From Isochrysis galbana (lineage: Eukaryota; Haptophyta; Isochrysidales; Isochrysidaceae): a stretch of 64,000 bases of DNA. Both the position numbers and the translations under genes were made by a program. The DNA lies in the NCBI GenBank assembly GCA_018136815.1, contig CM030934.1, positions 2,805,070 to 2,869,069 of the forward strand, written 5' to 3'. The notes beneath the pieces are model-generated. The model had not been told where the DNA came from, did not search any database, and saw only the letters and a list, made by a program, of their open reading frames with translations. Below, in pieces: positions 1 to 11,402 of this stretch; within the stretch, counting starts at the first letter, position 1, and every line of letters begins with the position of its first letter.

Positions 1-247
1 TATTTTTCTCCTCGTCTCCTCGAGATGTTCACCAACGTCACCACAATGAATCCTTGTCGAAGGAGGCCCTCTCGGGGCGCGCCCTCATACCGAGCCAAGG
101 CGACGCCGTTCTGGTCGCGTACGGGGTGCTCCTGGGCCTCTCCTTGGGGGTGCTCGCGGGGGGGCTCATGGTAGGGTGAGAGTCCCCACAGGGAGGGGAA
201 GAAACCCTGAGGGAAAGGAGACCAAATGAAGGCAAGCCGCCTTAGTG

Positions 248-412
248 CACCTGGGCCGGACCCCCGCGAAACCGAAGAAGATGGAATGAAGGCAAAGAAA
301 GAAGGGGGGAAGGGAAGAGAGGGAACGAAAGGAAACAGTGGGCGGTGTCGGTGGGGAAGTAAAGGACTCCTAGTCTGTAGTAGGTATGAGTCCAGAATCT
401 TCAGATGATTTT
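248..412 (+). repeat. Dispersed SINE-like repeat, copy 1
   Basis: This is one copy of a short repeat found at least five times in the window. It starts near a GGCCGGACCCC box, runs through a purine-rich middle with AAACCGAAGAA and GGCGGTGT, and ends with GAATCTTCAGATGATTTTTT. Other direct copies lie at 18484-18630 and 59964-60120; inverted copies lie near 14800-14890 and 44380-44570. The fixed ends and short T-rich 3' end suggest a SINE or small non-autonomous element. No RNA polymerase III promoter boxes were identified by eye. Confidence 0.6.
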
Positions 413-1557
413 TTAATGTTCAATGTTGCCCCACGCACCACACTCACACACTCAGGTGCAAAGGTGATGTTGTGATGTAGTAGTAGTATTGATAACAATG
501 CAACACGCGACATGTGAAATGCCTGAAAAGCGCACATGCACATTCGAGCACGAGCACGTGGTCGATCGCACGTCGCATTGACAATGACTCCTGGCCGCCA
601 TCCGATCAAATGAGTGCAGTCGCCACTACGCACAACCGCCGCAGCTATTCCATCGCTTGTATCATCCGCAATGTGGCCCTCTGACTAGATTCCCATCCAT
701 GTCATGGGCTGCTGAATCTTGTGTAATAATTGGCGAGGCTCGACGATGCGAGACGGCCAGCGACGCAAAAATCACAGTCATAACCACCACCTGCGCCGTC
801 AATACATGGGTGTCCCAACCACACTCCAAAGTTGGGACAACAACACCATGCGACAAGATTACCATGTGACATCCATGTGAAAAAAAGGAATTCGATCAAT
901 TTTCTTTGGAGGGGAAAATCAACATGGGATATCATGAGATATCGTGATTTCAACGATATATCCACCCTGCCCCAAATTGAGTGAATGGAGTCAGACCACG
1001 TGTGTGTTTCAACATGTGAAGGGTCAAGTTGACTCAAGTAACCTCCAAGAGACAATGAAAGGTGTCAGCAGGGATGGGGATAATTGAACGCTTTTGGTCT
1101 TTTTACTTCTAACCTGTGGGTTATTTTGAGCCTCAAGGTCTCGTCGATTGGCATACCGCCTCTTCTCTTACTTTCTCTCGATGTCATCAAATGTTCCATG
1201 ACCGTCTTTCGTCTTCTCTCGTCCATCGGTCGTAGCTCCCCAGCGAGGTCTGCCCTCGTTGTGCCGACCCCTCTGTCGCATGTCTGCGCGTTGCTAAGTT
1301 GCCCTGGTGCCGACGCCTGGCCGTCCGTCCAGGTGTGGTTAGTTTTCGCCCTGTTTGGTTTAGTTTGTGTGGTTTTGTGCCCTCAGACTTTTTGAGTCCA
1401 TTCGTTGTAGTCTCACGTGTCTACCTCGGATCTAAGAAGCTCTCATTCTCATTCTCTCTCTCTTCCACTAGCTCGCTAGCTAGACTCGTCTATACTCTCC
1501 GGCGCCACGCGTCGCAATCCTCCGACCTCCGGTCTACCTCATCGCTCGTAGCGCCCG
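413..1557. other. No gene seen; non-coding flank
   Basis: Only short, mutually inconsistent ORFs occur here and none resembles a known protein. The last 150 bases before 1558 become CT-rich, as they do before many genes in this window, and may be the promoter or 5' UTR of the ORF that starts at 1558. Confidence 0.4.
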
Positions 1558-2646
1558 ATGGCAGACACTCTCAGACCCGACTTCTACTATGATCTTTCAG
1601 ACATCTTCCCGCAAGCAACAATCAACGACCCTTTCACGACCGCGTCAGCTGCCGGCTCGATCGAATGGCCCTCTGCCTATGAGCCTGTAGTCATCGCTCA
1701 TCGCGTGTTCGACAACCCTGGGGTGAGCCATGGGGAAAAGTTTGAGCAACTCCTTATTCTTTGCCTCGAACACCAGTTCCATGTCATGGTCGGGGTCCCT
1801 CCTCCCCCTGGGCCCCCCTGATCAGGACCCCCCAGCCAGCTCCAGTCGACCGGCAGGGGCGCGAGAGCCAACGAGGGAGAGGCAGGAGGGGCCAGGGCCA
1901 TGCCCCAGCCTCACCTGCCCCCTGAGCTGTGCTCCCAGGCCCCCTGCAGGCCTCCTGGGGACCTGAAGAGGGGCCGCAGGCGCGCGCCATGGCCAGAGCC
2001 GCAGGGAAGAGAGGAGGAAGAGGGAAGAGAGAGGGGAGGGGGGAGTGGCAGCTCTCCCCTCCGGCGTTAACATGTCTTCTCGTCCTGTTTAGGTAAGAGA
2101 AGACGGGGGCACCAGAACCAGGAGGGAAGGGCCGCGGCTCGCCGCGGCCACTCGCCCCGGCGAGGAGTGATTAGCGCTTCTGGGCTCCCTTTCACGAGTG
2201 CCCCCCCCCCCCTGCGTTGTTTTTACCCGAAAGGGGTTTTCCCCCAGCGTGGACTCGAGGAGAGGACGTGCTGGGGTGCGCGGGGTCGGTGCGTGCACTG
2301 GGGGGAGGACAAATATCGAGGGGAGGGGGCAGTGCCCCCTCCCCCCGGTAGCACTCGGACACCTGGCTCGTCAGGCATGGCGAGATTCCGGGACGGAAAA
2401 GTTGTGTCCGATTAGCTAGTGGGGTTGGCTAGGATATAACATTAATTATTTTATGTCATGGTCGGGGTCATCGAGCAAGATGGCGCTCTTGATGAGAACG
2501 TCGAGAGCGACGACGTGTGCGCTTTGGGTACGTGTACGGTGTACGGCGTGAGAGTGCGCTTGGCCGCAGGCTCGCCGACTTTCGAGTCGGTCCCCTCCTG
2601 GATGCACTTGCGCTTGGTGGCAGTCTGGGAGCGCTCTTCGAGTTGA
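1558..2646 (+). pseudogene. Hypothetical ORF split by an insertion
   Basis: An ATG at 1558 opens a frame of about 80 codons that ends inside inserted DNA. The same frame resumes after the insertion and runs to a TGA at 2644-2646. The insertion (1798-2452) is bounded by two identical 17-bp copies of ATGTCATGGTCGGGGTC at 1781-1797 and 2453-2469. The reading frame is the same at both copies, so the uninterrupted ancestor would have encoded about 140 residues. I do not recognise the protein; it has an acidic, aromatic N-terminus and no evident signal peptide. The antisense strand is also open downstream of the insertion, so the coding strand is not proven. No GT-AG pair matches the insert ends, so clean splicing of the insert looks unlikely. 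Confidence 0.4.
1781..2469. mobile_element. Insertion of 655 bp with 17-bp target duplications
   Basis: Perfect 17-bp direct repeats flank a 655-bp GC-rich segment that starts CCTCCTCCCC and ends TTAATTATTTT. A long target-site duplication without terminal inverted repeats is typical of target-primed reverse transcription, so a truncated LINE or SINE-type retroposon is likely. No protein domain is visible inside. The 17-bp duplication length equals that of the LINE fragment at 27833-28898, suggesting the same machinery mobilised both. Confidence 0.65.
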
Positions 2647-2926
2647 AGATTGTTGGAGTGAGCGTCTGGCGTCGCAGCGCTGGTGGCGACCGCCCACGCA
2701 CTGGACGGGGTAGGATATCCGGATATCCTATGGGCTACATACAAGGTAGAATTTAGAATTCCTAGGGTCCCACGCCCAAACTACATTTAGACATTCGGGT
2801 GAAAAGGGGGGGGGGGGGGAAGCTCCGGACGCCGCGTCCAGAGTCGTGGATGAGAGAGTCTCGGTCCACTCAGCTGTAGATTCTCTCGTACATATGCCCC
2901 AAAATCATCCATCTCCTCTTGGGCTC

Positions 2927-3193
2927 TCTCTCTCTTCCTCTCTCTCTTCCTCTCTCTTCCTCTCTCTCTTCCTCTCTCTTCCTCTCTCTTCTCTGTCCAC
3001 GGCTCTTTCTGACTCTCGCGCGCGCTCGCCTCGCAAAGCCTGCTGCTTCTCTCTCTCGCTTTTCTCTCTACTCTAGATTTCACGGTCGGCCAAGTATATT
3101 TTCTCTCTCTCCTCGCTACGACGCTCTTTCTCTCTCCCTCTCCTTCTTTCTTCCCTCTCTCTCATCTCCCGTTGCTCGCCTCTCCCTCTCTCC

Positions 3194-3234
<41 letters not shown>

Positions 3235-3248
3235 CCTCTCTCTCTCTT

Positions 3249-3290
<42 letters not shown>

Positions 3291-3324
3291 CCTCTCTGCC
3301 TCTCTCTCTCCCTCTCTCTCTCTT

Positions 3325-3368
<44 letters not shown>

Positions 3369-3420
3369 CCTCTCTGCCTCTCTCTCTCCCTCTCTCTCTC
3401 TTTCCCTCTCTCTCTCTCTC

Positions 3421-3466
<46 letters not shown>

Positions 3467-3473
3467 TCCTTCG
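2927..3473. repeat. CT microsatellite tract upstream of the transporter
   Basis: A 550-base tract built almost entirely of CT dinucleotides with interspersed CCCT, TTCC and TGTCT units. Long 'proteins' read through it (Ser-Leu or Arg-Glu repeats) are artefacts of the repeat. It ends about 200 bases before the ATG of the transporter at 3674, so it probably lies in that gene's promoter or 5' UTR. Confidence 0.9.
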
Positions 3474-3673
3474 GCCCTGTGCGTGAGGCGATAGGCGAGC
3501 CAGCGGGCGGCGGGAGCGAGAGAGAGGGGACGTCTACAGCCAAACAGGGGGGAGAGAGAAGGGGGTGGGGGTGGGGGTGGGGTGTGGGGTAGGAGAGAGG
3601 GAGGAGACGGCGGAGAAAGATTGTCTGTGGTGTGCGAGAGAGAGGGCGGCGGGGGTCCTGGGGGACTGCCTCG

Positions 3674-6292
3674 ATGGAAGGCTCCGATCGGACTGAACCG
3701 CTTCTGCAACCTGGAGACGGAGGAGAGCTCTGGCATGGCTACCCTGGAGTGCCTCGCTCAGAGACAGCAGACACGTTCGTCTCGCACAGTGAACCGCCCG
3801 GGGAGCCGCCCAGGCCCACGCGCGCCTCCTCGCGCAAACTCGGCACACTCGCAGTCCTCGCCATCGTCTTCTTCAATGTCTCCGGAGGCCCACTCGGCTC
3901 AGAGGGGCTCGTCTTCTATGGAGGGCCACTGCCCGGGCTCCTCACACTCATGGGAATTGGCGTCTTCTTCTCTCTCCCGCAGTCGCTCATGACGGCCGAG
4001 CTTTCCTCTGCCTTTCCAGATAATGGTGGCTACTCGCTTTGGGTGCAGGCCGCCTTTGGAGACTTTTGGGCGGTGCAGGAGTCGTACTGGTCGTGGTTCT
4101 CGGGCGTGGTCGACTCGGCACTCTACCCGGTGCTGCTCTACTCGTCGGTCGCGGAGATCTTCAAGGAGCTACCTGTCAATCTGGCGGCTGAAACGGCTGG
4201 CAGTGAGGACGAGGACGAGGACAGGGCGGAGGGCGACGATGGCCCGGTGGCTGCCAAGTGGGCGCCAGAGCTGGCGCGGCATGACAGACGTGTTGACGCG
4301 AACGACCTTGTCCCACCGCTATTGCCTCACATCCCCCCCGGCGAGAGACGGGTAGAGGAAGAGACACCTTCTGGGACGGGTACGGCCGATGAGATTCGAG
4401 AGGGCGGGGAGGACCGGCTGGTCCAGTCCAGAGATTTCGTGAATGGATTTATGAGTAATGCGAGAGTGGTGAGCGTCAATCTAGAGACCACGGAGGAAGC
4501 GTCTGGAGGAACGGAAGTCACCGCTTCAGGGGCAGAACCGTCACCGACGCGACGGCGGCTCAAGCGGAAGGATGCTCGTAGGCACTCGCTATTCGAATGT
4601 TTCGCCGAGCCTGGTGCAACTTGCACACAAGAGTACGGCTACAAGCTCGCGATCCTGGCCGCCTTCTCCGTGCCCAACATCATCTCGAGCAAGGTGAGGC
4701 CTCCATTGCGCTTTGGATGCTCGATCCCGCGGTGACTAGTCAAGTCGGTCGATCCCTTTCGGGGGGCACGACGTCCCGAGTTTCGCACACCAGGCGTGGA
4801 GGCCGCAGATGCGAGCTTTTTTGCGAGATGCCACCCTGACCTACCTGTGTTGCTAATCCCGCTACTGTGATGCGCTCCCACCCCCTCCTGCACCACCTCA
4901 GTTCGTGGGGCATGGTCTTGTTGCTCTGGGAATCTTCGTCCTCTTCCCCTATGCTGTCATGGCACTGCTCGCCTTCTCCGTCGCCAATCCTTCCAATCTA
5001 CTGATCAAGCCCAAGAAATTTAAGGCACGAGCGATGCTTTCCGTCGCCTACTGGTGTGAGGCCGCCCTTCTCCTTAGCCACATAGGCCGCCGCGACCGAC
5101 TTGCGAGGCGTTCTCGCCCCTTGCCGCAAGGCTGGCGAGTCCCTGGCCAATGCTCATTCCCTTGGGTCTTAGTTTTTAGGGTCCTGAGGAGGTCAACGCG
5201 GCCCCTCTGCTGCTGAGCAATCGCTGTGACTCCCGAGCCCTCCGTCTATCTTACCTTCGACAATCCCACCGGTGAAGGTCCCTATCCGGCTTCGACTGTG
5301 CCTCGACCTTTGCTGGGGAGGTAGCCGATCCGGGCAAGACGATGCCTCGCGCTTTACTGGGTGGATGCGCCCTAATGCTGCTCAGCTATCTGGTGCCGCT
5401 CTCGGCCGGTGCGATGGCAGACCCCGACTGGCCGTCGTGGAAGGATGGGTCACTAGCGAAAGTGGCCGCATCGGTAAGTCAGAAGAGGTGGAGGAAGGCA
5501 GATGCAACGGCCGCTAAGGCTCAAGGCCTGACTACCTCCCTTGCGCTTCCCTGCCTGCGTCTATATAGGTGGGAGGTAGCTGGCTGGGTGGCTGGGTTCT
5601 AGCCTCGTCCGCGCTGTCCAACTGGGGCCTCTACGCATCGGAGCTCCTCGAGGACTCGTTCCAGCTGCTTGGGATGGCAGAAGTGGGCCTCGCGCCCTCC
5701 TTCTTCGCCTCGCGATCGTCGCTGACGCACACGCCCATCGCAGCCATCGCCTTCCAGGTGTGCCGCGCTGCTTGCTTCCACTTGGAACACAATTCTCGCG
5801 CCCCCGGATCAGCCGTACGGTCTTCCACACACGCCACGTCTCCCACCCCTGCCCACTCAGCTCGTGCTCATCTCGTTGCTCCTTGGCTTCGATTTCCACT
5901 CCATCATGTGCATTGATAACTTTTTCTCTGCCGCTGCCGCTGCTCTCGAATTTGCTGCCGCGGTTCAACTCCGCCGTTCTCAACCTTCGCTGGCTCGGCC
6001 CTTTCGTGTCCCATTTGGCACTGCCGGCGTTGCAGCGCTCTATGCCATTCCGTTTGCTATTTGCATCGCTGTGTGTATCACGACTGCGATGGAGAGCCCA
6101 ACTACACTCATCACCACCTGCGGCGCGACCGCCGTTGGACTTGTCCTCTATATCCCTTTGTGGCGACGCACGATGCGTAACGAGCGTCAGCTCCTCCGCT
6201 CGCCTTGTGTCGACGGAACCTTCGTCGCTGCTTCTCCGCACACTGGACATCATGGGAGCATGGCGGCCTCGCAAGGCTTTCATTATGCATGA
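3674..6292 (+). CDS. Polyamine/amino-acid permease, APC superfamily (PUT/LAT-like), five exons
   Basis: A membrane permease of the APC superfamily closest to the plant PUT/LAT polyamine and L-amino-acid transporters, probably driving proton-coupled uptake. Exons inferred from GT-AG sites and frame are 3674-4693, 4902-5053, 5278-5473, 5569-5757 and 5861-6292, giving about 662 residues. Diagnostic stretches are NVSGGPLGSEG in the first membrane segment, FPDNGGYSLWV, the ALYPVLLY helix, YWSLSGFDCAST followed by FAGEV across the exon 2-3 junction, ALSNWG and DSFQLLGMAE. The family is usually about 450-520 residues; the excess is mainly a hydrophilic, acidic insert of about 130 residues (roughly 175-305) that would sit between early membrane helices. 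The first ATG in frame with good context is 3674; the upstream open frame uses GTG and runs out of low-complexity DNA. Substrate is inference. Confidence 0.88.
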
Positions 6293-6890
6293 CAACGGCG
6301 GTACGATGGAAATATCCGAGCCGGCCCATAATTTGCGGGGCTGGCTCGGTAACCAACTCAGAAATCTATCCTTCACCCCCCCTCCCCCTACCTGCTAGCG
6401 CCGTCAAACATTTTCCTCGTCGAAAGGGATGCACCGATCTGATTTGGTCCTTGTCCGAACCCCTCCCTACTGCCCACTTGAGCTGTTAGCGCACGCGCAT
6501 GGGCTCTCCCTGTGCGTTGCACACCAGGGTCGAAATCGGGGCCAATATTTTAAGGCACGTGCGGACGCAGCGGTGGACGAGCTCTGGATTATTCTCATCT
6601 CGTAAATTGCGCTCATTTGCCACGACTGCAATTGTAACTGTAGCAAGAGTGATTCTGATCCGATTTTGTTGGCGCCGGGTTCGGTACGTATGGGCCGAAA
6701 TTGAAGCCGATTGGATGGGTTGCGGCGGGCGACATGCGCGCGTGCCCGCAGCTCAATCGTGCCGCCGTGACCGTGACGACCGAGTGTGTCCCGAGTAGGC
6801 CGAGTGCGACTCGATGGTGCCCACTTGGCTCCGAACTCTGATTAAGCGATGGCGATTTTGAAGTGCGGTGAGAAGGCCTAAAAATTAAAA
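6293..6890. other. Intergenic, nothing recognised
   Basis: This stretch holds the 3' flank of the permease gene. Short ORFs are present but lack plausible starts, domains or splice partners. I see no gene. Confidence 0.4.
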
Positions 6891-7062
6891 AAACATCTTA
6901 ACATCCACGTCGCATCCGCACAACCTATTGTTATATAATAACCTTATAATATTCTTACCGCTTACCGCACACGCGACCATGGATCCACACTATACACTTT
7001 CTACTTTCGCACGCAGCAAACTTTCTACACTCCCTCGCTACCTCGGCTCCTTCCCCCCCCCC
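6890..7062 (-). mobile_element. Decayed LINE-like fragment
   Basis: Bases 6945-7060 match, with many substitutions, the segment 35565-35670 that encodes part of a decayed retroelement reverse-transcriptase region on the minus strand (shared blocks around CACACGCG, CACGCAG and TTCCTACAC or TTTCTACAC). The AT-rich block AAAAAAACATCTTAACAT at 6889-6906 also resembles the AAAACTTCTTAACATTC at the low-coordinate end of the element at 27833-28898. I read this as an old copy of the same LINE family with no intact frame. Confidence 0.45.
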
Positions 7063-9370
7063 CGCCATCAGGCGGCTCCTCCCGTGCACTACTACTACTA
7101 GGGGGATACGGGGTGTGTTTCCGATGGCACTCCATCTGCCATCTACCTCCCTTTCTCTCCTACAACTTTACTTTTACTTACTAAGTAGGTAGAGACTAGA
7201 GACGCCTCGCCCTCTCCTCATACTCATATATGAGCAAGAGGCCATGAGCCTCTCGCTCTCTCTCCTCTTTCTTCGCTGTTCCCTCTCTCCCTTCTCTCCC
7301 TCTCAACTAAGTTTATGGCTTGTCTTGATCGAGCGCGCCGGCGCGCCTCTCCTTTCTTTCGGTCCCCCCGCCGTGGGCGGCCCCCTAGTCTCCATGGACG
7401 CCAGTCGCAGTCGCGCAGCGACCGCGTCCGCCATCGGATGCCGAACAGAACAGGTGCGTGCGACTCTGGTCGCACCCGACCGCCCGTGGCCTCGGCCACA
7501 CCCAACACAGTAGACATGCTGTCCCCCCCCCCCCCCATGGGAGGCTGCCGTCTGCGGACCACAATTTGTAATTTGTCCACAATCCACAATAGACAATCAA
7601 TAGAAATAGACCAGCACCAGGCTCCAGGCTCGCATAGCCACACCTCCCTTGCGCATGCCTTATGGCAGAGGCCCCTCTCGCTCTGGCGATGGTCGCGCTG
7701 CTCTGGCAGCGTGACCCGGGACCGGGTGGCCCTCATGGACACAACTCACTGACATCCAACGCTGACCCAACGTACAAAGCACCACCTTGGCCTTGGCAAG
7801 GCAGAGCACGACCGACGACGGCCGAAAGCCCAGGACAGACTCCAACCCCAACCTCCACACAACACTCTTCACTCTAATCCCCTAGCCCCATATTGCTAAC
7901 CGCCAATCCGCCCACGCCTGTCCCACAGGAGCCGGACTCAGCAGAAGAAGACCGGCAAGTAGGCTCAGGGGCCCTCTTGGATGGGCTGTGAGAGGGCTTT
8001 GGCTTTGCGACCAACGAGCTGCCTCTCGTCTTTGGCGTTGTGGGGCGTCCCAAGTGGGACGCGGTGGCGAGGGTCGCCTGGGGCTCGGGAGTAGTCGCGG
8101 CACGCTCCATAGGTCAAACTGTAACAATATTTTTTGAGTGCTAATGCAATAAAACACTATAGGCCTATTTTGGCGATTGGCGGTTGGTGCGTGCGGCCAC
8201 GCACTCACACCCACACGAAGTGCCGTGTAGTGCTGCGCCTACACGCCAGCACCACCTCACTGTCAGCTGGTTGAGGCAATCCTCTGCGCTCTTGTGCGCC
8301 ATCGATGAGAGATGTCAATGGATTCAGATCGATCTGATTTCTTTCAAGAGTCACCAGCACGTTAGTTGACTGCGTCCACAGCAAGAGCAGCATACGGCTC
8401 AAAACTCCAAAGACCACCACAGCCTTAACCACGATCAAGACCGCATGTGTTGTGCTCGGAGATATGGCACGCTGCGTGGCAAAGCAACACAACCGTATAT
8501 ACGTGCGTATGGCATGGTTGGGGGACACGGTTGAGCCTTCGCAAGCCCCACAAACAATCGGGAAGAAGAGGGTTAACATGGAGCATTAGACATAGACGAA
8601 AGATATCAATCCTGCAGATGTAGGCATGATTTTGTGTTTGTCGGAAGGTGAAGAAAGTGTCGGGGCATAGGGTAAAAGGACATATGCAGCCGTGATCCCA
8701 GGCTTGGTTGTCAATTCGTTGTTGCCTCAGCATCGAAGGTTGTCCGCAGCGTTCGCTCTATAGCGGATCGCTCGGAGAAATCTCATGTTGATAAATCAAT
8801 GGCAGAGAGAAAAGAAGGACCACTTACCGCCAAGCAAGTAGAGATACGCCACACGGGCGGGGAGGAGCACCAGAGATCCGAACCAAGGCGTGTGGCATCG
8901 CAGGGGCAAGTGTGTCAGCTTGCACACCTTCATGGGTCCACGTGAGGGGACAAGAAATAGCACGCAGACGGCAGTCCCGGCGTGGTGTGCGCTTGCTCCA
9001 TCGCAGTAGGCGGCGAGCGGGCGGCTAGTGGGCGGCCTCAAGCGGCTTGGGCTCGGAGAGAGGCGCCCCAGGTGGCGCGAGGCCCCGTGGCCGCCATCCG
9101 GCGGACGCCGGGCGATGGGAAGCTCCCGCGTGTTTTCTTTTTTCGGCCTTGGCCACTCGCCACACTCGCCATCCCCATCCCTCTAACTAAAGTACACCCA
9201 CTAGGCGTTGGTAAAAATATAGAATATATACAAACTCGTGCCCAAATATGTAGTAAAAATATGTCGAAATATGTACACATTGAGCCCAAATATGTAAAAA
9301 ATATGCATACCGCAAATAGTAAAAATACGTCATAGTAGCATCTGTCCTCTACCCTCTGACTCTCATGATA
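7063..9370. other. Intergenic with repeats, no gene recognised
   Basis: Contains a short CT-rich patch (7240-7310), part of a dispersed repeat at 7965-8140 (listed separately) and an AT-rich zone at 9200-9330 in which the phrase GCCCAAATATGTA recurs. No open frame has recognisable domains. Confidence 0.4.
7965..8140 (+). repeat. Dispersed repeat R2, copy 1
   Basis: The segment containing GTGGGGCGTCCCA, GCGGTGGCGAGGGTCGCC and CATAGGTCAAACTGTAACAAT is repeated at 52600-52757 with about 90 per cent identity by eye. Both copies end just after the CAAACT-TAACAATA block followed by a T run, which looks like an element 3' end. Confidence 0.7.
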
Positions 9371-9535
9371 GTAGGGCGGTCACTCACTCTTTTTAACCAC
9401 TATTTTCCGCCTCCCCTGGGTGTCCAAGGATTCCGCAGGGTCCCCCCCTACCTGCCCCGGCAACCGTCTCCCCCCCCCACGAACCCCCTCCCGCCCCACG
9501 AAAGGCAATGGCGTCGGTGAGTGACCCCCCTCCCT
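9371..9535 (+). repeat. Dispersed repeat R3, copy 1
   Basis: The block CACTCTTTTTAACCAC through CTCCCCTGGGTGTCCAAGG and AAAGGCAATGGCGTCGGTGA recurs at 21446-21640. The two copies are close to identical except for small insertions. No coding capacity is evident. Confidence 0.75.
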
Positions 9536-9806
9536 TCCCCCGGGCGTGGCGGTCTATTTTGGGAGAATGACACGGTCGCCCACGGGAGGGAATCAGAGAA
9601 ATGAATAAGGGGCGCATCACTATAAGAAACGCGGAGCTTCCGCGAAGGGCAATCGCCCGCGATCGGCCGAAGAATGGCCTGGAGGTAGTGGGCATGGTGA
9701 GCCCACACCTCTCGCGAGCAGTGGGGGGGGCCACTGGTAGGGAGCACGCGGGGTCTTGAGGGTGGCACACATCCACACTGACCCATCCTCGCCCCACGCG
9801 CTGCAG

Positions 9807-11144
9807 GAATGCCTTGATTCGCTTGCGCTCGAGCCCCACTGCTTTGGCTCGCTTGACGTTGGCAAGCGCTGGCTCGGACGCCCGGAGGTGCAACTCTTCC
9901 TGGGGGCCGTACAGCGCAATGAGCCGGTCGCGCCCGGGGCGTTCGAGGACGCAAAACCCGAAGGCGGACTGGCCTGGGCCCACGCGTTTGCGCTACATGC
10001 GCATGCGAGGGCTGCAGCAGGAGCAGCCAGGGTGGAGCATCGCGCGGCAGAGTTCACAAACGCAGCTGTGATACTCTACCGCGCGATCCTCTGTCTATCA
10101 ACCTCAGCAGGAGTCAGCGCTCGCAGCGGCGAGGAACGTTCTTCCCCTGCGGAGAAGGCCTGCGCGCTACGCATCGAGCGAGCGTGCAAGGCCCATCTGC
10201 AGGCTCGGAGGCAAGCAGAGCGACGCATGGCGAGGTGGGTTGGCTCAGATGAGGCGCACCTTGCAGCGGCGAGGGAGGCACTGCAACTCGTGCTTCAGGC
10301 AGAGCGAAAGCCCTTTCATTTGGCTGGCGGCGATGGCGGCGGCAGCGGCGGCGGTTTTGGTGGTGGTGGTGGCGGCGGCGGCGGCGATCATCCGCCACAA
10401 GGCGATGAGACCAATGCATCCGATGATACGGCTCGGCTCCTCGCCTTTGCGGCAGGTCTCCACCCGCGGCTTGGCGCAGCTAGTGCCGTGCAGGCACTTA
10501 CAGGCCTGGACACGCCATTGCGGTATATCGCCGCATACGTGCGATGCCAGTGCCCTCCCTCACCAGTAGGAGTATCGGAGCTCCGCAGGCTGCGGCGGCT
10601 AGTTTGGGAGCAACATTTAGAGCTACATCATCTACGAACAACAATAAATACGGCCAAGGTTGAGATGGCCGCGGCGCACCGCAGCGCAAAACAGGCGGAA
10701 CGGCGCGCAAAGCACGAGGCTGAGGCGGCGCTCTCGCTGCGGCTAGAGAATGATTGCAACCGCGCCGCCTTGACGGGCGAGCTTGCCCAAAGCGAGTCGG
10801 CCTTGGCGAGCGAGCAACAGCAAACAAGCCGCGCGCTTGCTTCATCAGAGGAGGTGTTGAAGGAGGCGAGGGCGGCCGCTCGAGCGGCAAAGGCGGAGGC
10901 GAAGGCAGCAAAGGCGGAGGCCAAGATGGCGGCCGTGGAGGCCGAGCATCGGCGGCGGCGTGCGGAGAACGAGGCGGCGGCGATCATCGGCTCGATCCGC
11001 GACGAGCACCGGCGTGACGTCGTCATCACCGGCGCCCGCAAAGGGCTGATTTCGACGCGGTGTGCGGGGGCGGCGGGCGCGATTGGTGTGGCTGTGAGGG
11101 CGGGATGCCGCGGTATGGTGCGCGATGCGGCATCTACTCGGTGA
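9807..11144 (+). CDS. Hypothetical Ala/Arg-rich coiled-coil protein, 5' end uncertain
   Basis: A frame stays open from before 9807 to a stop at 11142-11144. It has no ATG near its beginning; a CTGCAG acceptor just before 9807 suggests an internal or last exon, and the first in-frame ATG gives a protein starting only near 10227. The protein has an N-terminal alpha-helical region, a glycine-rich linker near 10325-10390, and about 150 residues of Ala-Glu-Lys-Arg coiled coil (10570-10990) with repeated AKAEAK units. The C-terminal 40 residues fall inside the first copy of a 205-bp tandem duplication, which may have replaced the original end. I recognise no family. It could equally be a transposon-borne ORF. 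Confidence 0.4.
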   Translation, partial: ECLDSLALEPHCFGSLDVGKRWLGRPEVQLFLGAVQRNEPVAPGAFEDAKPEGGLAWAHAFALHAHARAAAGAARVEHRAAEFTNAAVILYRAILCLSTSAGVSARSGEERSSPAEKACALRIERACKAHLQARRQAERRMARWVGSDEAHLAAAREALQLVLQAERKPFHLAGGDGGGSGGGFGGGGGGGGGDHPPQGDETNASDDTARLLAFAAGLHPRLGAASAVQALTGLDTPLRYIAAYVRCQCPPSPVGVSELRRLRRLVWEQHLELHHLRTTINTAKVEMAAAHRSAKQAERRAKHEAEAALSLRLENDCNRAALTGELAQSESALASEQQQTSRALASSEEVLKEARAAARAAKAEAKAAKAEAKMAAVEAEHRRRRAENEAAAIIGSIRDEHRRDVVITGARKGLISTRCAGAAGAIGVAVRAGCRGMVRDAASTR

Positions 11145-11402
11145 GCGGGCACAAGAACGGCCTCGTGGCGCCGCCGGTCGCGGGTCGAAGTTGGGCGCTC
11201 ACGGTGCGTCTTGGGGGCGTGACGTCGTCATCACCGGCGCCCGCAAAGGGCTGATTTCGACGCGGTGCGCGGGGGCGGCGGGCGCGATTGGCGTGGCTGT
11301 GAGGGCGGGATGCCGCGATATGGTGCGTGATGCGGCATCTATTCGGTGAGCGGGCACAAGAACGGCCTCGTGGCGCCGCCGGTCGCGGGTCGAAGTTGGG
11401 CT
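11014..11402 (+). repeat. Tandem duplication, 205-bp period, two copies
   Basis: The unit starting GTGACGTCGTCATCACCGGC at 11014 restarts at 11219 and continues to the GTCGAAGTTGGGC phrase near 11402. The copies differ at only a few positions, so the duplication is recent. A related GTTCGAAGTTGGGCTCTC phrase occurs at 31278-31296, indicating the unit belongs to a dispersed family. Confidence 0.85.

Noticed and set aside
2919-3736. Long Ser-Leu and Arg-Glu ORFs on both strands
   Set aside because: They are translations of CT/GA microsatellite DNA; all frames are open because the repeat lacks stop codons. The same applies at 20314-21000, 31622-32576, 43452-44355 and 56375-57506.
7224-7742. 172-codon minus-strand ORF
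   Set aside because: Arg-rich mixed composition, overlapping opposite-strand frames, and no domain, start context or splice partners.
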